64,000 bases of DNA, from NCBI RefSeq assembly GCF_014529705.1, contig NZ_JAANIH010000008.1, forward strand, positions 1 to 64,000, in the 5' to 3' direction. Shown piece by piece: positions 1 through 8,249 of this stretch. The notes under the pieces are model-generated. The model was not told the DNA's origin, made no database searches, and worked only from the letters and a program-made list of their open reading frames with translations. Position numbers and translations under genes: made by a program. This DNA comes from Bradyrhizobium campsiandrae (GTDB lineage Bacteria > Pseudomonadota > Alphaproteobacteria > Rhizobiales > Xanthobacteraceae). Each line of letters opens with the position of its first letter. Position 1 is the stretch's first letter.

Positions 1-690
1 TACAAGGACGTCGTGGTGCGACCGTTTTTTCGCGATCATTTTGCCCGGCTCGATCGCCAGATCGTGCTGGCGGATGCGCTCGCCGCATTCAATTCGGGGC
101 CCGAGGCGCTGCACGATCTCGAAGCGGCACTATCAGGAATTCTCGATTGCTTCAACATCGGCCGCAGCACGTTTCTCTCCAGCATGTTCAGGCCGCGCAT
201 CGATCGCATCCTGTTCGCGGCGACCAAGGCGGATCATCTGCATCATTCCAGCCACGACCGCCTCGAGGCCGTGCTGCGCCGCGCGGTCACCCGCGCCGCC
301 GCGCGCGCGGAAGACACCGGCGCTGAGATCGACGTGGTGGCGCTTGCCGCCGTCCGCGCCACGCGCGAGGCACAGGTTGCGCATGGCCGCGACAAACTTC
401 CCTCGATCCTGGGCACGCCGGCCGCAGGCGAAAGCGCCAACGGGGAATTCTTTGACGGCAACACGGAGGTTGCGACCTTCCCGGGCGATCTGCCTTTGGA
501 TCCGGAGCCCTTGTTCAATGGCAGCACCGCATTCCGCGGCCTCTCGACGCAAGCTGCCGAGACAAGCGATTTCCGCTTCCTGCGCTTCCGCCCGCCCAAG
601 CTCGAACGCGAGGGCAATGACGAGCCGGCGCTGCCTCACATCCGTCTCGACCGCGCCTTGCAGTTCCTGATCGGAGACAAGCTCGCATGA
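1..690 (+). CDS. ycjX: YcjX-like P-loop protein, C-terminal part (5' end outside window)
   Basis: The reading frame is open from the first base and ends at the TGA at 688-690, so the N-terminal GTPase-like P-loop region lies outside the window. The visible 229 codons include the stretch FSSMFRPRIDRILFAATKADHLHH (read in part as RILFAATKADH), which is typical of the YcjX/DUF463 family; the TKAD part resembles a nucleotide-base-recognition NKxD motif. The stop overlaps the start of the next gene as ATGA, and that gene is YcjF-like. The ycjX-ycjF order is the known arrangement of this stress-associated pair. The cellular role of the family is poorly known. Family call is firm; molecular function is not. 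Confidence 0.85.
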   Translation, partial: YKDVVVRPFFRDHFARLDRQIVLADALAAFNSGPEALHDLEAALSGILDCFNIGRSTFLSSMFRPRIDRILFAATKADHLHHSSHDRLEAVLRRAVTRAAARAEDTGAEIDVVALAAVRATREAQVAHGRDKLPSILGTPAAGESANGEFFDGNTEVATFPGDLPLDPEPLFNGSTAFRGLSTQAAETSDFRFLRFRPPKLEREGNDEPALPHIRLDRALQFLIGDKLA

Positions 691-1715
691 ACGACCGATC
701 GAAGCCACGGCGGCCGGCGACGTTCCGGCTCGACGATCCCGACGTTGTCGTCAGCGAGGCCGACGAGACCAGCCGGCTTGGCCGCGCCACGATCCAGATC
801 ACGCCGGAGCACGATCCTCAGGCGCTGCCGGTGCCGATCGAAACGGCACTCCCGGCACGTCGCGGCTTTCCTTGGGGCGCGCTATTCTGGTCCGGCGTCG
901 CCGGCCTGACGCTGCTCGGCACCGGGCTTGGCGTTGTCAGGCTGATCGAGGATCTGTTTGCACGCAGCGAAAGCCTCGGCTTCGTCGGGCTCGCGCTCGC
1001 CTTCGTCACCACGCTGGCGCTCGCCGTGGTGATCGCGCGCGAGACGTTCGGCCTCGCACGGCTTGCGACGATCGAAAAACTGCACCGGCGTGCCGCCGAG
1101 GTCCTCGCCAGCGACGATCGCAAGGAGAGCCGCGCCATCGTGCAGGACCTGATCGCCATTGCGCACCAGAACCCGCAACTCGCGCGCGCCCGTGCCGCGT
1201 TGGAAAGCCACACCGGCGAGATCATCGACGGCGCCGACATGATCCGGCTCGCCGAGCGCGAATTGATGTCGCCGCTGGATGCCGAGGCGCGGCGGCTGGT
1301 GTCGTCGGCGGCGCAGCGGGTCTCGATCGTCACGGCGGTGTCGCCGCGCGCGCTGTTCGACGTGCTATTCGTGTTCGTGGCCTCGCTGCGCCTGATCCGC
1401 CAGCTCGCCCGGCTCTATGGCGGCAGACCCGGCGCGCTCGGCATGGTCCGCCTGCTCCGCCACGTCATCGCCCACCTCGCCATCACCGGGGGCCTCGCCG
1501 CCAGCGACAGCCTGGTGCAGCAGATGCTCGGGCACGGGATCGCAGCAAAGCTGTCGCAGCGGCTGGGCGAAGGCATGCTCAACGGGCTGTTGACGGCGCG
1601 GCTGGGCCTGGCCGCGATCGACGTCACCAGGCCGCTGCCATTCGCCGCGCTGCCGCCGCCGAAACTGTCGGACCTCGCAGCGGATCTGCTGCGGCGGAAA
1701 GAGGAGGAGGCGTGA
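687..1715 (+). CDS. ycjF: YcjF-like membrane protein (TIGR01620/DUF697)
   Basis: This 342-residue protein starts with an ATG that overlaps the ycjX stop (ATGA), which implies translational coupling. After a charged N-terminus there are two hydrophobic segments at about residues 62-84 and 98-117, followed by a long helical cytoplasmic domain of the DUF697 type. This matches the architecture of YcjF, an inner-membrane protein that accompanies YcjX. The last 92 bases overlap the 3' end of the convergent glycosyltransferase gene. Biochemical role is unknown. Confidence 0.85.
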   Translation: MNDRSKPRRPATFRLDDPDVVVSEADETSRLGRATIQITPEHDPQALPVPIETALPARRGFPWGALFWSGVAGLTLLGTGLGVVRLIEDLFARSESLGFVGLALAFVTTLALAVVIARETFGLARLATIEKLHRRAAEVLASDDRKESRAIVQDLIAIAHQNPQLARARAALESHTGEIIDGADMIRLAERELMSPLDAEARRLVSSAAQRVSIVTAVSPRALFDVLFVFVASLRLIRQLARLYGGRPGALGMVRLLRHVIAHLAITGGLAASDSLVQQMLGHGIAAKLSQRLGEGMLNGLLTARLGLAAIDVTRPLPFAALPPPKLSDLAADLLRRKEEEA

Positions 1716-3273
1716 CTCGCAGGGCCAGCACCCGCCACTGGAATAGCGGCGAGTCCTTTGGCGGCGAGAGCTCCGGAGTCCAGCCGGTGAGCTTGTCGAG
1801 CGTGTAGGTATCGATGAGGACGCCCCGCCAGCGACGTTCGACCTGGCCAAGCTGCTCGCGCATCGCGGGGATTAGCTCCCACAGCGGCGAATGATCGTCG
1901 GGCTGACGACCGACATAGAGGCCGGCATGTCCCCTGATCCTGTCGATGCCGGGATCGCGAAAATCCTGGAAGCGGCCGCGCTCGTTGATCTCGACCACAG
2001 GCACCTTGCCGCGAAACAGCCAGCGCATCATCGCATAGGTGCGGTAATCCGTGGTCGCGATCCAGGTGGCGCCGGTCTCGTCCAGCGCGGCCTGCGCACG
2101 GGCGGCGACCTGGTCGTAACCAGCCTCGGCGCCGATCGGATCCATCTTGCCGAGCAAGTTCCAGGGGGCGGCGACGTAATAGAGGAACACGATCACGACG
2201 AAGGCGATCCCCGACACCAGCGCCGCGTTCACCCAGAAGATGCTTGAGCGCGCCGACCAGCCTTCCTTCGGCAGCACGGCAAGGTTCACCGCCGCGGCCG
2301 CGAAGCCGACCGGCCACATGAACATCGGCCAGGTATCGCCCACCCTGAGCGTCAGCGACTTGAAGAAGAAGTAGACGAACGGCACCAGCACCGCCGTCGA
2401 CAGCAGGATCGCCACCGGCTCGCGCGCGCGATAGCCGCGCCAAGCCGTCATGACGAGAGCCGACAGCACCACCGGCAGCATCACGAACCCGACGAGGCCG
2501 AATTGCAGGCCGATATAGTCGCCGATGGTTCGCAGCGAAATGCCGTAATTTGCGGTGGCGCGCACGCCCTGGAAACGGAACGAGGCCCAGTCGTGCTGCG
2601 CGTTCCAGATCAGGACCGGCGAGAACACAGCCACGGCGATCAGCACCGCGAGGTAGGGATGCGGACTGCGCAGCCAGCGCGTCCGCCAATCGGGCACCAG
2701 CAGGAACGCAGCGACCGCCGGCGCGAACATGATCGCGGTGAATTTCGACAGCAGCGACAGGCCGGCGAACAGCCCGGCCGCGAGCCACCAGCGGCCGTCG
2801 CCACCCTGCGCCAGCCGCACCAGCGACCACATCATCGCCATCGCAAACGGGATCATGGCGACGTCGGGTGCGACCTTGGCCATCAGCAGGCCATAATAGA
2901 GCGCGGCTTCCGGCATCAGCACGGCCACCATGATCGCGCGCACATCATGGGTGAGGCGGCGGACGATGTCGGCGAGCAACAGCTGCGTCACCAGCATGGC
3001 GACAATACCGCCGAAGCGCACGCCAAGCACGGTGTCGCCGAAGATCGCGGTGCCGAAGCGGATCAGCCAGGCGATGCCGGGCGGATGATCGAGGAAGCTC
3101 AGCGCGCCCTCTTTCGACCAGGTCCAGTAATAGGCCTCGTCGGTGCGCAGCTCGATTGCGGAGGCATAGATGATACGCAGCACCGTCATGGCGGCAATCA
3201 CCAGCACGGCGATGACCAGCGGCCGGCGCAATGCGCCATCGGGCTTCACGGTGATGTCGGGAGCGATCGTCAC
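1624..3273 (-). CDS. GT39-family (ArnT/PMT-like) integral membrane glycosyltransferase
   Basis: This polytopic protein of about 549 residues carries the N-terminal signature of lipid-linked-sugar glycosyltransferases: TDEAYYW at about 44-50, which holds the catalytic acidic residue in the first periplasmic loop, and DHPPG at about 62-66. Around ten hydrophobic segments follow, then a soluble C-terminal domain. The family transfers sugars from polyprenyl-phosphate donors to envelope acceptors; the acceptor here cannot be told. I chose the GTG at 3273 because GGGGAAA stands before it. A TTG at 3309 extends the frame but has no ribosome binding site. The final 30 or so residues are encoded antisense to ycjF, which is unusual. 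Confidence 0.85.
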   Translation of the reverse strand: MTIAPDITVKPDGALRRPLVIAVLVIAAMTVLRIIYASAIELRTDEAYYWTWSKEGALSFLDHPPGIAWLIRFGTAIFGDTVLGVRFGGIVAMLVTQLLLADIVRRLTHDVRAIMVAVLMPEAALYYGLLMAKVAPDVAMIPFAMAMMWSLVRLAQGGDGRWWLAAGLFAGLSLLSKFTAIMFAPAVAAFLLVPDWRTRWLRSPHPYLAVLIAVAVFSPVLIWNAQHDWASFRFQGVRATANYGISLRTIGDYIGLQFGLVGFVMLPVVLSALVMTAWRGYRAREPVAILLSTAVLVPFVYFFFKSLTLRVGDTWPMFMWPVGFAAAAVNLAVLPKEGWSARSSIFWVNAALVSGIAFVVIVFLYYVAAPWNLLGKMDPIGAEAGYDQVAARAQAALDETGATWIATTDYRTYAMMRWLFRGKVPVVEINERGRFQDFRDPGIDRIRGHAGLYVGRQPDDHSPLWELIPAMREQLGQVERRWRGVLIDTYTLDKLTGWTPELSPPKDSPLFQWRVLALRVTPPPLSAAADPLRGPTVSAAAARRMAAAW

Positions 3274-3353
3274 GGCCGCGCTTTTCCCCGACTTGGGAGG
3301 GGGAGTCAATGTGGCCGGCTGGTGCGCACCATGTCAGCCGTCACGGACGGTCG

Positions 3354-3433
3354 CGTAGGGTGGGCAAAGCGAAACGTGCCCACCACCTGAAGATGCGTGG
3401 GCACGGCGCAAGAGCGCCTTTGCCCACCCTACG
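3354..3433. repeat. Nested palindromic repeat, family A, copy 1
   Basis: The outer arms CGTAGGGTGGGCAAAG and CTTTGCCCACCCTACG are exact inverse complements. A second inner pair, CGTGCCCAC and GTGGGCACG, sits inside them, so the element can fold as a hairpin within a hairpin. It lies in the divergent spacer between the glycosyltransferase and the adenylate cyclase, so it is not simply a terminator. A second copy is at 54936-55027. Confidence 0.85.
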
Positions 3434-3560
3434 AGACCTGTCCACTCCGCAATACTTACCCTAACGTAACCTTGTCGCGCATGTGATCAGACCGGCCATC
3501 TTCTTGCGGAATTTAACTCTCCGCTGGCTGTTCTCCTCAGGGAGCTGATACAACCGAATC

Positions 3561-5297
3561 ATGGCCACGACTGTTCTTTCCCGATTGCCCGAACTCGTCC
3601 GCTCGACCAGCGCGCGGCAAGTGCGGCTGGTCTGCGGCGTCATCCTGTTCTCCTATGTGGTCAGCCATTTCCTCAACCATGCGCTCGGCAACATCTCGGT
3701 CGATGCCATGCAGGTCGGGGTCTACTACCACACCGCGTTCTGGCAGTTCCTGCCTGTCGCGATCGTATTCTACGGCGCGGCTTTCACCCATATGGGGCTC
3801 GGCATCTATGCGTTGTACCAGCGCCGCGAGTTCCGCTGGCGGACGATCGAGCCGCTGCAGCTGCTGCTGGGCCTGAGCATCCCCGCGTTGGTGATGGCGC
3901 ATGTAATCGGCATTCGGCTGGGCCAGACGCTTTACGGCCACGAGAAGCTCTATCCGCAGGAGCTCTATCTGTTCTTCGTCGTGGCGCCCGGCCGGCTCTG
4001 GAGCATGATGATTCTGTTGATCATCGCCTGGGTCCACGGTTGTATCGGCATCTATTTCTGGCTCCGGCTGAAACCGTTCTTCATGCGCGCGGCACCCTAT
4101 CTGCTCGCGGCCGCCGTGCTGATCCCGACGCTGGCGCTGCTCGGCATCTACCAGGGTGGCCGCAGTGTGGCTGCCGACAGCGAGGATGCGGACTGGCGCA
4201 AGCAGAACTACACGCAGCGCGAGGTCGGCACGTTCGCGCAGGCCGATACGCTCGACCGCATCACCGGCAGACTGACGATGGGTTACTTCGGCCTGCTCGG
4301 GCTGGTGCTGCTGGCGCGCGGCGTGCGCGGCTGGCGCGAGCGGCGCGGCGGCATGATCGCGCTGTCCTACGGCAACGGCAAGACCGTGCGCGTGCCGAAG
4401 GGTCTCTCGGTGCTGGAGGCGAGCCTGCGCCACAACGTGCCGCATGCCAGCGTCTGCGGCGGTCGCGCGCGCTGCTCGACCTGCCGCATCCGCATCATCG
4501 GCGACCACGGCGCCCTGCCCGAGCCCTCGCAGCGCGAGGCATTCGTGCTGGCCCGCGTCGGCACCGCCGATCCCTCGATCCGCCTGGCCTGCCAGCTGCG
4601 CCCGGATTCCGATCTCTCCTTCTTCCAGCTGTTCATGCCGCACATGCTGTCGGCCGACGCCCACGGATCCTCGCCGGCAGGGATCGGCCAGGAGCGCTAT
4701 CTCGTCAGCCTGTTCGTCGACATGCGCGGCTCGACGCAACTCGCCGAGAAGCGGCTACCGTTCGACACCGTCTTCATCGTCAATCGCTTCCTAGGTGCGG
4801 TATCGCAGGCCGTGATCGAGAATGGCGGCCAGCCGAACCAGTTCGTCGGCGACGGCATGCTGGCGCTGTTCGGGCTCACGACCGATCCGCACACCGCCTG
4901 CCGGCAGGCGCTGAAGGCCGTTGCCGGCATTGCGGCCCATGTCGACGAACTGAACGAGCTCCTGAGCCACGATCTGCGCCAGCCAATCCGCTTCGGCATC
5001 GGCGTCCATGGCGGCGAGGTCATCATCGGCGATATCGGCTATCGCGATCACATCGTCTTCACCGCGCTGGGCGACGCCGTCAATGTCGCCGCGCGGCTCC
5101 AGGACATGACCAAGACGCTGGCTTGCGAGGCCATCGTCTCCGAGGAGGTCCGCCGTACCGCCCGCCTCGCCGACGACGTGCTGCCGAAGCAGGAGGTCGC
5201 GATTCGCGGCCGCGACGAGCCGATGGTGGTGCGCGTCGTTGCGGACACCAGGACATTGTCCGCGATCATTGCCGGCGGCGAGCGCGTCGCGGCGTAA
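3561..5297 (+). CDS. cyaC: Membrane-bound class III adenylate cyclase with diheme-like anchor and 2Fe-2S domain (CyaC-like)
   Basis: This 578-residue protein has three parts. Residues about 20-260 form a six-segment membrane anchor rich in histidines placed in helices (H36, H40, H57, H77, H114, H159), like the cytochrome b anchor of succinate dehydrogenases. Residues 264-355 form a plant-type ferredoxin domain with C299, C305, C308 and C344. Residues 380-560 form a class III cyclase domain with metal-binding aspartates D387 (FVDMRGST) and D431 (FVGDGML) and the transition-state pair N508/R512. The architecture matches Sinorhizobium CyaC, a quinone-responsive diheme-b adenylate cyclase. It should make cAMP in response to membrane redox state. 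It appears monocistronic. Confidence 0.92.
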   Translation: MATTVLSRLPELVRSTSARQVRLVCGVILFSYVVSHFLNHALGNISVDAMQVGVYYHTAFWQFLPVAIVFYGAAFTHMGLGIYALYQRREFRWRTIEPLQLLLGLSIPALVMAHVIGIRLGQTLYGHEKLYPQELYLFFVVAPGRLWSMMILLIIAWVHGCIGIYFWLRLKPFFMRAAPYLLAAAVLIPTLALLGIYQGGRSVAADSEDADWRKQNYTQREVGTFAQADTLDRITGRLTMGYFGLLGLVLLARGVRGWRERRGGMIALSYGNGKTVRVPKGLSVLEASLRHNVPHASVCGGRARCSTCRIRIIGDHGALPEPSQREAFVLARVGTADPSIRLACQLRPDSDLSFFQLFMPHMLSADAHGSSPAGIGQERYLVSLFVDMRGSTQLAEKRLPFDTVFIVNRFLGAVSQAVIENGGQPNQFVGDGMLALFGLTTDPHTACRQALKAVAGIAAHVDELNELLSHDLRQPIRFGIGVHGGEVIIGDIGYRDHIVFTALGDAVNVAARLQDMTKTLACEAIVSEEVRRTARLADDVLPKQEVAIRGRDEPMVVRVVADTRTLSAIIAGGERVAA

Positions 5298-5320
5298 CGC
5301 GAGCCACGCGGAAGGTGCGC

Positions 5321-5428
5321 TCCCTCTCCCGCTTGCGGGAGAGTGTTGGGGAGAGGGTGTCTCCGCATTGGGACAATCCCCTAGAGGGGAAAGCCCTCTC
5401 CCGGCCTCTCCCGCAAGCGGGAGAGGTG
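5321..5428. repeat. Palindromic repeat, family E, copy 1
   Basis: Two near-perfect hairpins, CTCTCCCGCTTGCGGGAGAG and CTCTCCCGCAAGCGGGAGAG, flank a GC-rich core with GGGGAGAGGG and CCCTCTCC segments. The two hairpins are also inverse complements of each other, so the whole element can form one long stem. It lies just after cyaC and could end its transcript, but similar sequence occurs elsewhere in the window (40269-40462), so a dispersed repeat is the simplest call. Confidence 0.75.
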
Positions 5429-5587
5429 AAGAAAGAATCATCTCGCATAACACCGGCCTGTTGCGGCGCAGCGGCATGGGATTGCTGCGAAAGCACGAAT
5501 TGACTTCAGCCAAACGGTTGAGACAGATGAGCGCGGATCTCGCGGTGATGACCGCGGGCCAACGAAAAGCTCCGGGAGGAGACCTGA

Positions 5588-6787
5588 ATGTTCGACCGAC
5601 GCGACCTGCTCAAAGGAGCGGGCCTTGCCGCCATGGCGGCCACATTGAATTCCACCAAGGCGCTGGCGCTCGACACGGTTACGCTGCCTTTTGCCAATGG
5701 CGAGCGGCCGCTGGTGAAATATCCGCAGAAGCGGCCGATGATCGGGCTCACCAGCCGTCCGCCGCAGCTCGAGACGCCGTTTGCCATCTTCGACGACGGC
5801 CCGATCACGCCGAACAACGCGTTCTTCGTGCGCTATCACCTCGCCGACCTCCCCTACAATCTCGATCCCGACAAGTTCACGCTCGAGGTCAAGGGCAAGG
5901 TCGACAAGCCGCTGAAGCTGTCGCTGAAGGACATCAGGAAAATGAAGGCGACCGAGATCGTCGCCGTAGCGCAATGTTCCGGCAACAGCCGCGGCTTCTT
6001 CGAGCCGCGCGTTGCCGGCGGCCAGCTCGCCAATGGCGCGATGGGCAATGCGCGCTGGCGCGGCGTGCCGCTGAAAGCCGTGCTCGAGATGGCCGGCGTG
6101 CAGACCGGCGCCAAGCAGGTCGTATTCGCTGGCATGGACGGGCCGGTCAGCGACAAGACGCCTGATTTCGCCAAGGCGCTCGATCTCGATCACGCCACCG
6201 ACGGCGAGGTGATGCTGGCCTATGGCATGAACGGCGAGGACCTGCCGTTCCTCAACGGCTTCCCGCTGCGCCTGATCGTTCCAGGCTATTACGGCACCTA
6301 CTGGGTCAAGCACCTCAACGAGATCACCGTCATCGATAGCGTCTATGACGGTTTCTGGATGAAGTCGGCCTACCGGATTCCCGATACGCCCGACAATTCG
6401 GTCGAGCCCGGCACGACGCCGAAGGCGACGATCCCGATCAACCGCTTCACCATCCGCTCCTTCATCACCAACGTGACCGACGGCGCCAAGCTGAAGACGG
6501 GACGCACGACGCTGCGCGGCATCGCCTTCGACGGCGGCAAGGGCATCAAGGACGTTTCGGTCTCCACCGATGGCGGCAAGACCTGGGCTTCCGCCAAGCT
6601 CGGCAAGGATCTCGGCAACTACTCGTTCCGCGAATGGAAGCTGCCGGTGAAGCTCGCCGCAGGCCAGGTCGAGCTCAAGGTACGCGCCACCAGCAATTCC
6701 GGCGAGACGCAGCCGGATACCCCGCGCTGGAACCCGGCGGGCTATTTGCGCAACGTCGTCGAAACCGTCCGCGTCAGCGTGGCCTGA
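5588..6787 (+). CDS. sorA: Periplasmic sulfite dehydrogenase, molybdopterin subunit SorA
   Basis: This 399-residue protein opens with a twin-arginine signal (RRDLLKG at 4-10, then an Ala-rich hydrophobic stretch), so the folded cofactor-loaded enzyme goes to the periplasm. It contains the sulfite-oxidase Mo-pterin domain with the Mo-ligand cysteine C130 in AVAQCSGNSRGFF, and a C-terminal Ig-like dimerisation domain from about residue 275. It oxidises sulfite to sulfate. GGAGGA stands nine bases before the ATG. The cytochrome c gene sorB follows seven bases after, as in the SorAB enzymes, and would take the electrons. Confidence 0.92.
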   Translation: MFDRRDLLKGAGLAAMAATLNSTKALALDTVTLPFANGERPLVKYPQKRPMIGLTSRPPQLETPFAIFDDGPITPNNAFFVRYHLADLPYNLDPDKFTLEVKGKVDKPLKLSLKDIRKMKATEIVAVAQCSGNSRGFFEPRVAGGQLANGAMGNARWRGVPLKAVLEMAGVQTGAKQVVFAGMDGPVSDKTPDFAKALDLDHATDGEVMLAYGMNGEDLPFLNGFPLRLIVPGYYGTYWVKHLNEITVIDSVYDGFWMKSAYRIPDTPDNSVEPGTTPKATIPINRFTIRSFITNVTDGAKLKTGRTTLRGIAFDGGKGIKDVSVSTDGGKTWASAKLGKDLGNYSFREWKLPVKLAAGQVELKVRATSNSGETQPDTPRWNPAGYLRNVVETVRVSVA

Positions 6788-6793
6788 GGAAGA

Positions 6794-7108
6794 ATGATCA
6801 TGCAGCGCACCGTTCTCCCCGCCATCGCCTTTGCCCTCGCCGTCACGCTAGGTTCGTCCCTTGCCGCGCCGGTCGACTACAAGACCCCTGACGAGACGGC
6901 AGCCTTCAGGCCGGGCCCCAATCTCGAAATGGTGCAGGGCAATTGCGCCGCGTGCCACTCGTCGGACTACATCGCCACGCAGCCGCCGATGAAGGACAAG
7001 AAGGCGTTCTGGCAGGCCGAGGTGACCAAGATGATCAAGGTCTATGGCGCGCCGATTGCGGACGCCGACGTCGGCAAGATCGTGGACTATCTTGCCGCGA
7101 CCTACTGA
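6794..7108 (+). CDS. sorB: Sulfite dehydrogenase cytochrome c subunit SorB
   Basis: This 104-residue protein has a Sec signal peptide ending near residue 25 (SSLAAP) and one c-type heme site, CAACH at 51-55, with a likely axial methionine in QPPMKD at 66. It is the electron acceptor for SorA and passes electrons from sulfite to the respiratory chain. It lies directly after sorA with only a GAGGA between them. The ATG at 6800 is an alternative start that removes two residues. Confidence 0.9.
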   Translation: MIMQRTVLPAIAFALAVTLGSSLAAPVDYKTPDETAAFRPGPNLEMVQGNCAACHSSDYIATQPPMKDKKAFWQAEVTKMIKVYGAPIADADVGKIVDYLAATY

Positions 7109-7304
7109 CGGCACCGGGGCCAATTGACCGCGAAACGGGCAAAACCGGCAAAAACGCCGCGAAGTTGAGCGAATTTCGGCGAAATGCGGATGTGGTTTGA
7201 TCTACCAAGCCCGCCACATTCCGCGTATCCTGTAGGACCGAACCAGCCGGTTGGCGGGGACTGGCGGTTCGCGATCTCGGAGGAAGACCCGCGGAGAAGA
7301 CGTG

Positions 7305-7505
7305 ATGGCTAAAGGTACGGTCAAGTGGTTCAATCCGACCAAGGGTTATGGATTTATCCAGCCTGCGTCGGGCGGCAAGGATGTTTTCGTCCATATTTCG
7401 GCAGTGCAGAAAGCCGGCCTGTCCTCGCTCAACGAGGGCCAGACGGTTGAGTATGAAGAGATCGCAAACCGGGGCAAGACCTCCGCAGAGAACCTCAAAG
7501 TATAA
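7305..7505 (+). CDS. Cold-shock domain protein (CspA family)
   Basis: This 66-residue single-domain OB-fold protein carries RNP1 (KGYGFIQP) and RNP2 (DVFVHIS), the RNA-binding strands of the family. It would bind single-stranded RNA and melt structure in transcripts. The frame stays open upstream to 7251, but MAKGTVKWF is the family N-terminus and GGAGAAG precedes this ATG. The roughly 195-base leader after sorB is long, as is common for csp genes whose 5' UTR acts in control; no specific thermosensor fold can be called by eye. A hairpin follows at 7525-7544. Confidence 0.95.
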   Translation: MAKGTVKWFNPTKGYGFIQPASGGKDVFVHISAVQKAGLSSLNEGQTVEYEEIANRGKTSAENLKV

Positions 7506-7524
7506 GCCCGTCAGCCTTCGCGGC

Positions 7525-7544
7525 CTCCCGGATTGATCCGGGAG
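7525..7544 (+). terminator. Hairpin after the cold-shock gene
   Basis: An exact 8-bp stem, CTCCCGGA and TCCGGGAG, with loop TTGA begins 19 bases after the csp stop. No T-run follows, so termination would be weak or protein-assisted. Confidence 0.5.
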
Positions 7545-7673
7545 TGGGGCCAAGAAGATTTTAGAAGACGATCAGTGCATTCGACGACAGGCGTTGCGAC
7601 TGCACGCGGAACGCTATTTGCCGTCGAGATCGCCAATCAACGCCGCAGCAACGACAATCGCGACCGCATGTGG

Positions 7674-8135
7674 TCAGCCCACCGGCAACGGTGCGTCGCG
7701 CTTGATCTCCTCCATCACCGCATAGGTGCGCGTTTCGCGCACACCCGGCATCGACAGCAGCGTCTCGCCGAGGAAACGCCGATAGGCGGTCATGTCGGCC
7801 AGCCGCGCCTTCACAAGATAGTCGAAGCCGCCTGCAACCATGTGACACTCCAGCACTTCGGGCGCGAGTTTCACCGCGCGCGCAAACCGCTCGAAATTAT
7901 CAGGCGTGGTCTTGTCGAGCAGCACCTCGACGAACACCAGCAGGCCAAGGCCAAGCCGGTGCGGATTAAGCCGCGCGCCATAGCCTTCGATAAATCCCTC
8001 GCGTTGCAGGCGCTTCAGCCGCTCGCCGACCGAGGTGGGCGACAGCCCGATGCGCTCGGCGAGCTCGACATTGGCGATTCGCCCATCTTCCTGCAAAATC
8101 GAGAGGATTCTCCGGTCGATCCGATCGAGATCCAT
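7674..8135 (-). CDS. putR: Lrp/AsnC-family regulator of proline catabolism (PutR)
   Basis: This protein of about 153 residues has an N-terminal AsnC-type winged HTH (LDRIDRRILSILQEDGRI, then the recognition-helix region LSPTSVGERLKRL) and a C-terminal RAM ligand-binding domain (FVEVLLDK, GGFDYLVKARLADM, PGVRETRTYAVME). It is divergent from putA, the classical arrangement in which PutR activates putA in response to proline. The start is either this ATG (8135), with GGAA close before it, or the ATG at 8168, which adds 11 residues. Confidence 0.88.
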   Translation of the reverse strand: MDLDRIDRRILSILQEDGRIANVELAERIGLSPTSVGERLKRLQREGFIEGYGARLNPHRLGLGLLVFVEVLLDKTTPDNFERFARAVKLAPEVLECHMVAGGFDYLVKARLADMTAYRRFLGETLLSMPGVRETRTYAVMEEIKRDAPLPVG

Positions 8136-8249
8136 ATTTCCTACGGCGAAAGCGTCAATTAGCTTCATTTTCTAAGGCAAAATTGATATCTTGTCTATCG
8201 AACTACGGTCACGCGGGCTTTATCCTGGATTTGAGCCACAGGACACGCC

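Noticed and set aside
3493..3508. A possible -24/-12 element before the cyclase gene (CGGCCATCTTCTTGCG)
   Set aside because: The GG-N10-GC spacing is right, but the -24 part lacks TGGCAC and the -12 part ends in G. With two full-consensus sites in the same window, this one is too weak to claim.
5321..5428. Reading the palindrome after cyaC as a simple intrinsic terminator
   Set aside because: The stems are strong but no T-run follows, and related sequence recurs at 40269-40462 in another context, so a dispersed repeat explains it better. It may still hinder transcription.
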